Assembly (NCBI GenBank): GCA_025056155.1
Contig: JANWWL010000004.1
Location: 62,001 to 126,000, forward strand
Direction: 5' to 3'
Length of the DNA stretch: 64,000 bases
DNA from: Sphingomonadaceae bacterium
Lineage (GTDB): Bacteria; Pseudomonadota; Alphaproteobacteria; Sphingomonadales; Sphingomonadaceae
Part shown: piece after piece, positions 40,668-49,655 of the stretch
Layout of the letters: every line of letters starts with the position of its first letter
Position numbering within the stretch: position 1 is the first letter of the stretch
Position numbers and translations under genes: made by a program
The notes under the pieces: generated by a model
What the model was told of the DNA's origin: nothing
What the model saw: the letters and a program-made list of their open reading frames with translations, nothing else
The model's database searches: none

Positions 40668-41513
40668 TCAGGCCGCGCGGGGCAGGATTTCCTCGCGTTC
40701 GACGCTGAAGGGCGGGGGCAGGGCGAGCGCCTTGCCCGTCTCGACGATCGCGCGGTTGGTGTCGAACCAGACCTGCCAGTAGTGGTTGGTGTGGCAGTGC
40801 GGGCGCACGGCGAGCACGGTGCCCAGTTCGTTGAAGTCGAGGATCTCGAGCGTGGGCGCGGGATCGGCGAGCACGTTGGGAATGGCCGCGATCCGGGGCC
40901 GAAGTGCCTCGATCACGGCGAGCGGGTCGACCCCGTGGGCGAGCTGCATGGTGCGGTCCACGCGGCGGTGGGGAAGCGTTGAGAAGTTCTTGAGGATCTC
41001 GCCCGCCACCTTGGCGTTGCCCACGATCGTCTGCACATGGTCGGCCGTGGTGATGGTGGTGTTGAAGAGGCCGATCTCGGTCACCGTGCCCTCCACCCCG
41101 GCGGCCACCACATAGTCGCCCACCTTGTAGGGGCGGAAGATGATGAGGAAGGCGCCGGCCGCGAAGTTGCCGAGGAGCCCCGACCAGGCCGCCCCGACGG
41201 CGAGCCCCACGCCGGCCAGGAGCGCGGCGAAGCTCGTGGTTTCGATCCCGAAGTAGCCGAGGATGGCCACGACGAGGACGATGTTGAGCGTGACGCCCAG
41301 GATGTTGGCGATGTAGCGCTGGAGGGTGGCGTCGAAGTTGCGGGCGGTGAGCATCCGCTCCAGCGCGCGGATTCCGATCCCGATGAGCCAGCGGCCCACC
41401 ATGTAGAGGGCAAGGGCCCCCAGCACCTTGAGGCCGAAATCGATCGCAACCGGCAGCCAACGGTCGGACAGGCGCGCGACTTCCGTGCCAACGGTCTGAA
41501 ATTCCTGGTCCAT
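40668..41513 (-). CDS. Small-conductance mechanosensitive channel, MscS family
   Basis: A 281-residue channel close in length to E. coli MscS (286). Three hydrophobic segments are visible (residues about 25-45, 70-90 and 97-125); the third contains the Gly/Ala-rich pore helix GVGLAVGAAWSGLLGNFAAGAFLIIFRP. The cytoplasmic vestibule begins with YKVGDYVVAAGVEGTVTEIGLFNTTI. It would open under membrane tension to release solutes on osmotic downshock. The ATG at 41513 follows GGGGGCAGG. It is convergent with the PEP-CTERM gene. Confidence 0.92.
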   Translation of the reverse strand: MDQEFQTVGTEVARLSDRWLPVAIDFGLKVLGALALYMVGRWLIGIGIRALERMLTARNFDATLQRYIANILGVTLNIVLVVAILGYFGIETTSFAALLAGVGLAVGAAWSGLLGNFAAGAFLIIFRPYKVGDYVVAAGVEGTVTEIGLFNTTITTADHVQTIVGNAKVAGEILKNFSTLPHRRVDRTMQLAHGVDPLAVIEALRPRIAAIPNVLADPAPTLEILDFNELGTVLAVRPHCHTNHYWQVWFDTNRAIVETGKALALPPPFSVEREEILPRAA

Positions 41514-41542
41514 CGCCTGCCCCCTGCTCGTCGGGCGCTGTT

Positions 41543-41857
41543 CTAGCCGGAGGGTGCAGGCGGGGGAAGGGGACTGGACGCGCGGTGGAAGGGGTCGAGC
41601 AGCCGGTCGATGAACGCCCGGCACTCGGCGGCGAGCTCGGCTTCGGCCTCTGCGGGGAGGAGATAGGCGTCGTCGAAGGGCACCCGGGCGGCCTCCACTG
41701 CGTGCTGCGCCCAGTGTTCCAGGCGGGCCAGGCGATGGCGCACCACCCATTGGGCTTCGGCCAGGGCGAGGACGGCCTCCACCAGCGCGTCGAGGGCGGG
41801 CTCGTCGAAGAAGGTGGGCTTGGCCTCGCGCGCCGACGCGGGGAGCGATCCCGTCAT
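41543..41857 (-). CDS. Small hypothetical protein coupled to the methyltransferase gene
   Basis: A 104-residue protein I do not recognise. It is acidic and helical (FFDEPALDALVEAVLALAEAQWVVRHRLARLEHWAQHAVEA) with a Pro-rich tail and no signal peptide or membrane span. Its ATG overlaps the methyltransferase stop as ATGA, implying translational coupling and possibly a physical partnership. It ends 29 bp before the MscS gene start on the same strand. Confidence 0.65.
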   Translation of the reverse strand: MTGSLPASAREAKPTFFDEPALDALVEAVLALAEAQWVVRHRLARLEHWAQHAVEAARVPFDDAYLLPAEAEAELAAECRAFIDRLLDPFHRASSPLPPPAPSG

Positions 41858-43026
41858 CGCCAGCCGCCGAAGACGTACCAATGGATCCCCTGGCTCAGGC
41901 GGCCCAGCCGGTCGGACGCTTCCGCGCCTTGGGCGCGGGCCGCCTCGGCCACGGCGGCTTCCCCATGCCACCCGAGCGACGGGATCGAGGCTTCGAAGGG
42001 GGCGGCAAATCCGGCCGCCTGCGTCTCGGCCAGCGGGTCGAGGTCGCGGTAGGCACGATAGAAGGGTTCCGAGTTGTAGTCGTTGTCCCAGTCGAGATAG
42101 AAACCGTCGTAGGCGTCCAGCAGCCGGTTGGGCGGCAGTTCATAGTGCAGCATGAGTCCGCCCGGCCGCAACAGGCGGAAGGCCTCGGCGAAGACCGCCC
42201 GTACGTCGGCCACGGGCAGCTCGTGCAGGAACATCGCGGAAAAGACGAGGTCGACGCTGCCGTCGGGCAGGGGCACGCGCCGTGCATCGGCCTGAAGGAA
42301 GTGGAGTTCGACCCCTATCGCCTCGGCTCGGGCGTGGGCGTAGCGCAGGCCGGCGGCCGCCACGTCGAGGCCCATCACCCGGGCCTCAGGGTAGGCGAGC
42401 TTCCACGGCAGGGTCTGGTGGCCCACCGCGCAGCCCAGGTCGAGGACGACGGCGGGCGCGAACTCGGGGTGCCGCCGCTTGAGCCAGCAGGTGACGGAAC
42501 GGCCGATGTCGTCCAGCGTTTCGCCCATGAGGCCCGCGGCGAACACGGCAAGCCCGTTCTCGTACAGGGCGCCCGCCGCCAGGTCGTCCGCTCCCCGGTC
42601 CAGGTGATAGTTGCCCGGCATCCGGTGGACGTCGACGGCCGTCACGTTGTCGGGCAGGCGCAGGTCGGAGTCGAGGCGGAGGGTGCCGCCCGCCGGCCGG
42701 CGCGTGGCGAGCTCGTGGAAGCGGCGGGCGAGCTCAACCTGCCCGCGTTCGACCATGGGCCGCACGGCCGCCCACACCATGTCCTGGGCGGTCACGCGGG
42801 CGGCCGAATAGAGGCGGAACACGGGATGGCCCCGCATGGCCTCGTGCACCTCGCGCGGTCCGGCCCCGGCCGGGAGGGACGGGGCCACCTCGGCCTGGAA
42901 GCGGGCCTTCATGGTGGCGGCCAGCGGGTCGAGCAGGTGGGCGCGCAGCTGGCTGACGAAGGTCTGGCGGGCGCGCTCGTCGGGCGTGGGCTGAAGCCTG
43001 AGCGCGGGGGTCACGGCGTGGATCAT
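41854..43026 (-). CDS. SAM-dependent class I methyltransferase with N-terminal extension
   Basis: A 390-residue protein whose C-terminal half is a Rossmann methyltransferase: motif I VVLDLGCAVGHQTLPW near residue 193, then VMGLDVAAAGLRYA, FLQADARRVPLPDGSVDLVFSAMFLHEL and FRLLRPGGLML. The roughly 170-residue N-terminal region contains TARNAT-free helical sequence I cannot assign (for example GHPVFRLYSAARVTAQDMVW). The ATG at 43026 follows GGAGG. It is divergent from ahcY, whose product removes S-adenosylhomocysteine formed by methyltransferases, and translationally coupled to a small downstream gene. The substrate is unknown. Confidence 0.82.
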   Translation of the reverse strand: MIHAVTPALRLQPTPDERARQTFVSQLRAHLLDPLAATMKARFQAEVAPSLPAGAGPREVHEAMRGHPVFRLYSAARVTAQDMVWAAVRPMVERGQVELARRFHELATRRPAGGTLRLDSDLRLPDNVTAVDVHRMPGNYHLDRGADDLAAGALYENGLAVFAAGLMGETLDDIGRSVTCWLKRRHPEFAPAVVLDLGCAVGHQTLPWKLAYPEARVMGLDVAAAGLRYAHARAEAIGVELHFLQADARRVPLPDGSVDLVFSAMFLHELPVADVRAVFAEAFRLLRPGGLMLHYELPPNRLLDAYDGFYLDWDNDYNSEPFYRAYRDLDPLAETQAAGFAAPFEASIPSLGWHGEAAVAEAARAQGAEASDRLGRLSQGIHWYVFGGWR

Positions 43027-43060
43027 GGCGGCCTCCGGCTCCATCACCCTAGCGGACGAG

Positions 43061-43076
43061 CGCTTGCGGGCAAGCG
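43061..43076. promoter_or_regulatory. Perfect palindrome in the methyltransferase/ahcY divergent region
   Basis: CGCTTGC-GG-GCAAGCG is a 7-bp perfect inverted repeat with a 2-base centre, 35-50 bp upstream of the methyltransferase start and about 140 bp upstream of ahcY. Compact symmetry suggests a repressor site for the methyltransferase promoter rather than an RNA hairpin (the loop is too small). The regulator is unknown. Confidence 0.35.
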
Positions 43077-43213
43077 GTGCGTGACCGCGCGGGGAGGATT
43101 GCCGCAAACCTGGCGCCCGCGGGCGAGCCGCGCATCACTTCACGACTTTACGAACCTTGCAACTGGCCCGGCCGGCCGCTAGGCCCCGCGGTGCCCCACG
43201 CCAGGAGAAGCCC

Positions 43214-44620
43214 GTGGCCACCCAGCCCGCCCCCGCGCCCGATTTCGCCGTCGCCGACCTGTCGCTCGCCGACTGGGGCCGGCGCGAGATCGCCATCGCC
43301 GAATCCGAGATGCCGGGCCTGATGGCGCTCCGGGCCGAATACCGGGGCGCGCGGCCGCTGGCGGGGGCGCGGATTGCGGGCTGCCTGCACATGACGATCC
43401 AGACGGCCGTCCTCATTGAGACGCTCATCGAGCTGGGGGCCGAGGTGCGCTGGGCCAGCTGCAACATCTTCTCGACCCAGGACCACGCGGCCGCCGCAAT
43501 CGCCGCCCGCGGGGTGCCCGTCTTCGCCCGCAAGGGCGAGACGCTCGAGGAATACTGGGCTTACGTCGACGCCATCTTCCGCTGGCCGGGCGCCACGGCC
43601 AACATGATCCTCGACGACGGCGGGGATGCCACCATGTATCTCTTGAAGGGCGCGGCCTTCGAGGACGGTCGGCCCTTGCCCCCGCCCCAGAACGAGGAGG
43701 AAGAGGCCTTCCAGGCGCGGCTGCGCCGGCGGGCGGCCGAAAGCCCCGGGTTCTTCACCGCCACGCGCGCCGCCGTCCGCGGCGTGTCGGAAGAGACGAC
43801 GACTGGCGTGCGCCGCCTGGCCGACCTGGCGGCGCGCGGCGAGCTGCCGTTCCCCGCCATCAACGTGAACGACTCCGTCACCAAGTCGAAGTTCGACAAC
43901 CTCTACGGCTGCAAGGAAAGCCTGGTCGACGGCATTCGCCGGGCGACGGACGTGATGCTGGCCGGCAAGGTGGCGGTCGTGGCGGGCTACGGCGACGTGG
44001 GCAAGGGCTCGGCCGCCAGCCTGCGCGCGGCCGGGGCGCGCGTCCTGGTGACCGAGGTGGACCCCATCTGCGCCCTTCAGGCCGCCATGGAGGGCTACGA
44101 GGTCGTGACGATGGACGAGGCGGCCCCTCGTGGCGACCTGTTCGTCACGGCGACGGGCTGCATCGACGTGATCACGATCGAGCACATGCGCGCGATGAAG
44201 GACCGCGCCATCGTCTGCAACATCGGCCACTTCGACAGCGAGATCCAGATCGGGGCGCTGGCCAACCTGCGCTGGGAAGAGGTGAAGCCCGGCGTGGACG
44301 AAGTGATCTTCCCCGACGGCAAGCGCCTCATCGTGCTGGCCAAGGGGCGCCTCGTCAACCTGGGCTGCGCCACCGGGCATCCCAGCTTCGTGATGTCGGC
44401 CAGCTTCACCAACCAGGTGCTGGCCCAGATCGAGCTGTGGACCCGTGGCGAGGCCTACGCCAAGGGCGTCCACGTGCTGCCCAAGCGCCTGGACGAGAAG
44501 GTGGCGGCCCTGCACTTGCCCAAGCTCGGCGCCAAGCTCACCCGGCTCGCCCCCCACCAGGCGGCCTATCTGGGGGTGAACCCCGATGGCCCGTTCAAGC
44601 CCGATCACTATCGCTACTGA
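43214..44620 (+). CDS. ahcY: Adenosylhomocysteinase
   Basis: A 468-residue cytoplasmic NAD-dependent enzyme that splits S-adenosylhomocysteine into homocysteine and adenosine, relieving product inhibition of methyltransferases. Motifs are [50 protein letters not shown] (partly quoted) and the NAD-binding [17 protein letters not shown]; the C-terminus ends DHYRY as usual. It starts with GTG at 43214 behind AGGAG. The 3' end overlaps tsaE by 35 bp. I found no convincing SAH riboswitch in the 187-bp leader. Confidence 0.97.
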   Translation: MATQPAPAPDFAVADLSLADWGRREIAIAESEMPGLMALRAEYRGARPLAGARIAGCLHMTIQTAVLIETLIELGAEVRWASCNIFSTQDHAAAAIAARGVPVFARKGETLEEYWAYVDAIFRWPGATANMILDDGGDATMYLLKGAAFEDGRPLPPPQNEEEEAFQARLRRRAAESPGFFTATRAAVRGVSEETTTGVRRLADLAARGELPFPAINVNDSVTKSKFDNLYGCKESLVDGIRRATDVMLAGKVAVVAGYGDVGKGSAASLRAAGARVLVTEVDPICALQAAMEGYEVVTMDEAAPRGDLFVTATGCIDVITIEHMRAMKDRAIVCNIGHFDSEIQIGALANLRWEEVKPGVDEVIFPDGKRLIVLAKGRLVNLGCATGHPSFVMSASFTNQVLAQIELWTRGEAYAKGVHVLPKRLDEKVAALHLPKLGAKLTRLAPHQAAYLGVNPDGPFKPDHYRY

Positions 44621-45068
44621 GCCGTTCGACCTGGACGGGTTCGAAGCGTTCGCCGCCGCGCTGGCCCACCAGTTGGCGCCCGGCGACGCCTTGTTGCTGT
44701 CGGGCGAATTGGGTGCGGGCAAGACCACCTTCGCCCGTGCCGTCCTGAAGGCTCTGGGGCACCCGGGCGACGTGCCGAGCCCCACCTGGACCCTCGTCGA
44801 GCTCTATCCCGCCCCACCGCTGCGGCTGCCGGCCGCCCATGCCGACCTGTTCCGGTTGCCGCCCGGCGGCGTCCTCGACGACCTGGACCTCGAGGGCGCG
44901 CTGGCGGACGGGATCCTGCTTCTCGAATGGCCGGAGCGTCTGGGCCCGGACCGGTTCCCGCAGGCGCTGCACGTGCGGATCGAACCCGAAGGCGCCGACC
45001 GGCGCCGCTTGACTTGCTCGGGTGGCCCGGCATGGTCGGGCCGGCTTCCCCCAGCCGGGAGGCCGTGA
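44586..45068 (+). CDS. tsaE: tRNA threonylcarbamoyladenosine biosynthesis ATPase TsaE
   Basis: A 160-residue P-loop protein that works with TsaB and TsaD in making t6A on ANN-decoding tRNAs. Walker A is [14 protein letters not shown], followed by the family's [10 protein letters not shown] and HADLFRL. The ATG at 44586 lies inside the end of ahcY (35-bp overlap, different frame); no later start would keep the full N-terminal strand. The C-terminus is short and Pro/Gly-rich. amgK starts 21 bp later, as in other alphaproteobacteria. Confidence 0.93.
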   Translation: MARSSPITIATEPFDLDGFEAFAAALAHQLAPGDALLLSGELGAGKTTFARAVLKALGHPGDVPSPTWTLVELYPAPPLRLPAAHADLFRLPPGGVLDDLDLEGALADGILLLEWPERLGPDRFPQALHVRIEPEGADRRRLTCSGGPAWSGRLPPAGRP

Positions 45069-45089
45069 AGGGTCGAAGGGCGGGGCCGG

Positions 45090-46085
45090 ATGGACGTGCG
45101 GCACGGGGCGAGCGCGTTCCTGGCGCGCCACGGCTGGGGCGGTGCCCGGCTCGAGCCGCTGGCGGGAGACGCCTCGTTCCGCCGCTACGTCCGCGTGATC
45201 GATCGCGGCCGGACGGCGGTGCTCATGGACGCGCCGCCACCCGTCGAGGACGTGCGGCCGTTCGTGCGGATCGCCCATCGCCTCCTGGCCCTGGGCCTTT
45301 CGGCACCTCGCATCCTGGCCGCGGACGAGGCCCTGGGCTTCCTGCTGGTCGAGGACTTGGGCGACCGCCGCGTGGGGCCCGAACTGGCCGCCGGCCGGGC
45401 GGACGAGGACGACGTGTATGCTCGGGCGGTCGACCTTCTCGTCCATCTTCAGGCCCACGAGGCGCCCCCCGATCTCGCCCCCTATGACCGTGCGGCGCTG
45501 GTGGCCGAGGTGATGCTGTTCCTCGAATGGTACCTGCCGGCCGCCGGGATCGATGCCGACCCGCACGCGTTCATCGCCGCATGGGACGAGGCCTGGGCCG
45601 AGGTCCTGGCCGAGACGGCCGCCGCGCCGGTCCTCGTGCTGCGGGACTACCACGCCGACAATCTGATGCTGCTGCCGCCCGAGCGGGCGGCCTTCGGGCT
45701 CGGGCTCCTCGACTTCCAGGACGCGCTAGCCGGCCATCCGGCCTACGACCTCGTCTCGCTGCTGCAGGACGCCCGCCGCGACGTGCCGCGTCGTCTGGAG
45801 GCCCGCATGATCGAACGCTTCACCCACGCGCGTGGCCTGGACCCGGTGCGCTTCCGGGCCGCCTACGAGGTGCTGGGGGCCCAACGGAACGTGAAGATCC
45901 TGGGCATCTTCGTGCGCCTCAGGGACCGGGACGGGCGCACGGGCTACGTCGAACGCCTGCCGCGGGTGTGGGCTTATCTGGCGCGCAACCTGGCCCATCC
46001 GGCGCTCGCCCCCGTGGCCCGCTGGTTCCGGACGCACGTCCCGCCGGCCGCCCGCGCGCCCTGGTGCGAGGCCCGGGCCGCCTGA
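45090..46085 (+). CDS. amgK: N-acetylmuramate/N-acetylglucosamine anomeric kinase AmgK (phosphotransferase family)
   Basis: A 331-residue aminoglycoside-phosphotransferase-fold kinase. The catalytic loop reads LRDYHADNLML and the metal-binding segment GLLDFQDALAGHPAYDLVSLL. In the peptidoglycan recycling shunt AmgK phosphorylates MurNAc at C1, and the following gene encodes MurU, which makes UDP-MurNAc; the two genes overlap as TGATG, which is the main reason for this assignment. The route bypasses the fosfomycin-sensitive MurA step. The start is ATG at 45090. Confidence 0.88.
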   Translation: MDVRHGASAFLARHGWGGARLEPLAGDASFRRYVRVIDRGRTAVLMDAPPPVEDVRPFVRIAHRLLALGLSAPRILAADEALGFLLVEDLGDRRVGPELAAGRADEDDVYARAVDLLVHLQAHEAPPDLAPYDRAALVAEVMLFLEWYLPAAGIDADPHAFIAAWDEAWAEVLAETAAAPVLVLRDYHADNLMLLPPERAAFGLGLLDFQDALAGHPAYDLVSLLQDARRDVPRRLEARMIERFTHARGLDPVRFRAAYEVLGAQRNVKILGIFVRLRDRDGRTGYVERLPRVWAYLARNLAHPALAPVARWFRTHVPPAARAPWCEARAA

Positions 46086-46837
46086 TGGCGACCGCCGTCC
46101 GGCCGCTGGCCCCGCCGGCACCTGCCGGGCCCGCCGCCGCGATGGTGCTGGCCGCCGGGCTCGGGCGGCGGATGCGGCCGCTCACCGCCACGCGACCCAA
46201 GCCGCTCGTCGAAGTCGCAGGTCGCAGCCTGCTGGACCGAGCGCTCGACGTGCTGAGGCGGGGCGGCGTGCGCCGCGCCGTGGTCAACGTCCACTACCTG
46301 GCCGACCGGGTCGAGGCCCATCTCGCCCACCGCGACACGGGCCTGGAGGTGCGCATCTCAGACGAGCGCGACCAGCTGATGGATACGGGCGGCGGCATCG
46401 CCCGGGCCCTGCCGCTCATCGCCTGCGATCCCTTTCTGGCCATCAACGCCGACAACCTGTGGGCCGAAGGGCCGGTTCCGGCGGTGCGCCAACTCGCCGA
46501 GCGCTGGGACGACGCCGTCATGGACGCCCTGCTGCTGGTGGTGCCGCTCGCGCGGGCCTATTGCCACCAGGGCTCGGGGGACTTTCGGATGGACGCCATG
46601 GGCCGTCTTGGGCGTCGGGTCCCGGGGCGCGTCGCCCCCTTCGTGTTCACGGGGCTGCAGATGCTCTCGGCCCGCCTCTTCGCCAACGCACCTCAGGGCC
46701 CCTTCTCGATGAACCTGTTGTGGGACCGCGCCGCCGCCCGCGGCCGCCTGTTCGGCGTGGCCTACCAAGGACTGTGGTTCGACGTCGGCACGGCGGCGGC
46801 GGTCGCTCGGGCGGAAACGCTTCTTGGCCGGCTCTAG
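46085..46837 (+). CDS. murU: N-acetylmuramate alpha-1-phosphate uridylyltransferase MurU
   Basis: A 250-residue nucleotidyltransferase. The signature MVLAAGLGRRMRPLTATRPKPLVEVAGR begins near residue 20, DTGGGIARALPL follows, and the sugar-binding Asp lies in AINADNLW. It would form UDP-MurNAc from MurNAc-1-phosphate made by AmgK. The ATG overlaps the amgK stop, and addB starts about 7 bp after its stop. Homologous sugar nucleotidyltransferases exist, but the AmgK pairing supports MurU. Confidence 0.88.
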   Translation: MATAVRPLAPPAPAGPAAAMVLAAGLGRRMRPLTATRPKPLVEVAGRSLLDRALDVLRRGGVRRAVVNVHYLADRVEAHLAHRDTGLEVRISDERDQLMDTGGGIARALPLIACDPFLAINADNLWAEGPVPAVRQLAERWDDAVMDALLLVVPLARAYCHQGSGDFRMDAMGRLGRRVPGRVAPFVFTGLQMLSARLFANAPQGPFSMNLLWDRAAARGRLFGVAYQGLWFDVGTAAAVARAETLLGRL

Positions 46838-46844
46838 GCTGCGC

Positions 46845-49655
46845 GTGCCCGCCCTCGCCACGATCGCCTTCGGCACGCCCTTCCTGCCCCATCTCGCCCG
46901 CCACCTGCGGGCCCGCTTTCCCGATCCGCTGGCGCTCGCCAAGGTGCTGGTCCTCCTCCCCTCGGCACGGGCTCGCGACCGGCTCGTCGAGGCCTTCCTG
47001 GCCGAAGCCCAGGGCCGCGCCCTGCTCTTGCCCCGCATGGCCGCCATCGCCCAGGTGGACGAGGACGAGGCGCTCGGCCGTTTTCTTGAGGAAAGCCCGG
47101 CCACCGTCGAGCCGCTGCCCCCCATCACGCCCATCGCCCGCCGGCTTGCGCTCGCCCGTCTGCTGCTGCCCTTGGCGGGGAACGAGCCGGCCGTGGCCGA
47201 CCGGCTGGCCCGCGACCTGGCGCGCGTGCTGGACGAGCTGCACGCCCACGGCGCGGATCCGGCGCAGCTTCCCCACCACGCGCTGCCCGAGCTTGCCGCC
47301 CATCGCGCGCGGGGGCTTGCGGTGTTGAAGGTGATCCTGGAGCATTGGCCCGCGCTGCTCGAGGAGCGGGGCCTCAGCGACCCCATCCTTCGGCGAGAAC
47401 GGCTGCTGAGCGAGCTCGAAGCGCGCTGGGCCGTTCGCCCGCCGGGTCATCCCGTCGTGGCCGCGGGCTTCTCTACCGCACCGCCGGCGGTGGCCCGCCT
47501 GTTGGCCCGCATCGCCCGCCTGGCCGACGGCGAAGTCATCCTGCCGGGCCTGCCGCCCGACATGGACGCTGCGGAATGGGCGGCCATCGGCGCCACCCCC
47601 ACCCACCCGCTTCACGGGCTGTCCCAGCTGCTGGCGGCGATGGGTGCGGCGCCCGAAGACGCGCGCGCGCTGGGGCCGCCGGCCGACGCCCGGGCGCGGA
47701 GCGTCCTCGCGGCCTTCCGGCCCGCCCGTCTGCCCCCGGCCCCTCGGCAGCCGCCGCCCGCGGGCGTGCGCCTGCTCGAGCTGCCGGGGCCCGAGGCCGA
47801 AGGCCTTGCGATCGCGCTCGCCTTGCGCCGGGTGCTGGAGACCCCCGGGCGCACCGGCGCGCTGGTCACGCGCTCGCGCGCCTTGGCCGAGCGCGTGCGC
47901 CTGCAGCTGGGCCGCTGGGGGATCGAGGTGGACGACAGCGCGGGCGAACCGCTCGCCACCACCCCACCGGGCGTGTTTATCCTTGCCCTTGTCGAAGCGG
48001 CCGCCCGCCGGTTCGCGCCCGTGGCGTTGCTTGCGGCCCTGCAGCATCCGCTGGCCGGCCAGGGCGCGCCAGGCGGTCGGGCGGCATGGTTGGCGGGCGT
48101 GCGCGCGCTCGACCGAGCGCTGCGCGGGCCCACCCCGCCGCCGGGGCTGGCCGGCATCGCCCGCAGGCTCGCGCGCGATCCGGCCGACCGGCGTGCCGAA
48201 CGGTTCTGGCAAGAACGGGTCGCCCCTGCGCTCGGGCCGCTCGAGGCGTCGTTCGCAAGGCCCCCCACCCTGGCCGCGGCAACCCGGGAACTCGTCCAAG
48301 TGGCCGAGGCACTCGCCGGGCCGGCGCTGTGGGCCGGCCCGGCGGGCCGCGCGCTCGGCACCCTGGTGGCCGAGCTTCAGGCCTCGGCCGACGCCCAGGG
48401 ATTGACCACGGCGCCGGATGCGGCGGCGGCCCTGTTCCGCAACCTGATGGCCGACGTTCCTGTCCGTCCTCCTTGGCGGCGGCACCCGCGCTTGATGATC
48501 CTGGGCCCGCTCGAAGCGCGCTTGGCCCAGGCCGACGTGCTCGTGCTGGGCGGCCTCAACGAAGGCCAGTGGCCGGCCGAGCCCGTCCCCGATCCGTGGC
48601 TGGCTCCCGCCGTGCGCCGAGCGCTGGGCCTGCCGCCAGCCGAACGCCGCGTGGGCCTCGAGGCGCACGACCTGCTCCAAGCGTTGGCCGCCCCGGAGCT
48701 GCTTCTCACCCGCGCAAGCCGCGACCAGGGGGCGCTCACCGTGCCGTCGCGGTTCTTGTTGCGCCTGAAGGCCGCGTTCGGCCCCCTGCCGGGCGATCCC
48801 GAGCTCGAAGCCGCCCTGGGGCTCGACGGGCAGGGGCCCGGCCAACCGATGCCCCCCCCGGACCCCCGCCCGCCGGCCAGCGTGCGGCCCCGTCGGATCC
48901 GGGTGACCGAAGTCGACATGCTCGCGGCCGACCCCTTCAGTTTCTACGCCCGGCACCTGTTGGGGCTTGCGCCCTTGGATCCCTTGGAACAGCCCCCCGA
49001 CGGAGCCGTGCGCGGCGTGGCCGTCCACCGCATCCTCGAACGGCTCTCCCGGGATCCGGGCCAGGATCCGGCCGGCCTCATCGCGCGCGAGCTCGACCGC
49101 CTGGCCGCCGATCCGGCCGCGCTGGCCCTGTGGCGGCCTCGCGTCGCCCGCATGGTGGACTGGGTCCGCCGCGAACTCCAGCGCGAGGACGCGCAAGGTT
49201 GGCGGCCGGCCGCTTTCGAAGTGTCGCTCGAAGGCGAATGGCACGGCGTCCGAATCGAGGGGCGGGCCGACCGCATCGACCGTCACGCCAGCGGTGCCCT
49301 GCGGATCGTGGACTACAAGACGGGACGCTTGCCCACCAGGCGCCAGTTCGAGGACGGCCAGGCCCGCCAGCTGCCGCTCTTGCGCTGGCTCGTGGAGCGG
49401 GGCGGTGGGCCGGCCGGTATCGCCGGGGGCACCGTGCACAGGCTGGAGTATTGGAAGCTTTCGGGCGGGCGCTTCCCCGGCGAGCGTCACGGCGGAGACT
49501 GGACCGTCGAGCGAACCGCCGTCGAGGAGGCGCTCGCCGGGCTCCTGGCGCGCTACCTGCTGGGGGATGCGCCCTTCCGGCCCAAGCTGGCCCCCGTCTA
49601 CGCCACGGCCTACCGCACCTACGATCACCTGGCCCGGGTGGAGGAATGGCTGTGA
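46845..49655 (+). CDS. addB: AddB subunit of the AddAB helicase-nuclease
   Basis: A 936-residue subunit of the double-strand-break resection complex, the alphaproteobacterial equivalent of RecBCD. It has a degenerate UvrD-like helicase fold without a strong Walker A, the QADVLVLGGLNEGQWP motif, and a C-terminal RecB-family nuclease domain with HRILERL, EGRADRIDRHASGALRIVDYKTGR (partly quoted) supplying the Asp and Lys of the active site. The start is uncertain: GTG at 46845, or TTG at 46824 overlapping murU. It overlaps addA by 4 bp at the 3' end. Confidence 0.92.
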   Translation: MPALATIAFGTPFLPHLARHLRARFPDPLALAKVLVLLPSARARDRLVEAFLAEAQGRALLLPRMAAIAQVDEDEALGRFLEESPATVEPLPPITPIARRLALARLLLPLAGNEPAVADRLARDLARVLDELHAHGADPAQLPHHALPELAAHRARGLAVLKVILEHWPALLEERGLSDPILRRERLLSELEARWAVRPPGHPVVAAGFSTAPPAVARLLARIARLADGEVILPGLPPDMDAAEWAAIGATPTHPLHGLSQLLAAMGAAPEDARALGPPADARARSVLAAFRPARLPPAPRQPPPAGVRLLELPGPEAEGLAIALALRRVLETPGRTGALVTRSRALAERVRLQLGRWGIEVDDSAGEPLATTPPGVFILALVEAAARRFAPVALLAALQHPLAGQGAPGGRAAWLAGVRALDRALRGPTPPPGLAGIARRLARDPADRRAERFWQERVAPALGPLEASFARPPTLAAATRELVQVAEALAGPALWAGPAGRALGTLVAELQASADAQGLTTAPDAAAALFRNLMADVPVRPPWRRHPRLMILGPLEARLAQADVLVLGGLNEGQWPAEPVPDPWLAPAVRRALGLPPAERRVGLEAHDLLQALAAPELLLTRASRDQGALTVPSRFLLRLKAAFGPLPGDPELEAALGLDGQGPGQPMPPPDPRPPASVRPRRIRVTEVDMLAADPFSFYARHLLGLAPLDPLEQPPDGAVRGVAVHRILERLSRDPGQDPAGLIARELDRLAADPAALALWRPRVARMVDWVRRELQREDAQGWRPAAFEVSLEGEWHGVRIEGRADRIDRHASGALRIVDYKTGRLPTRRQFEDGQARQLPLLRWLVERGGGPAGIAGGTVHRLEYWKLSGGRFPGERHGGDWTVERTAVEEALAGLLARYLLGDAPFRPKLAPVYATAYRTYDHLARVEEWL

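Noticed and set aside
43027-43213. Possible S-adenosylhomocysteine riboswitch ahead of ahcY
   Set aside because: A GAGCGCTTGC-like segment is reminiscent of the conserved core, but the other conserved blocks and paired stems are not present in order; the palindrome at 43061-43076 explains the similarity.
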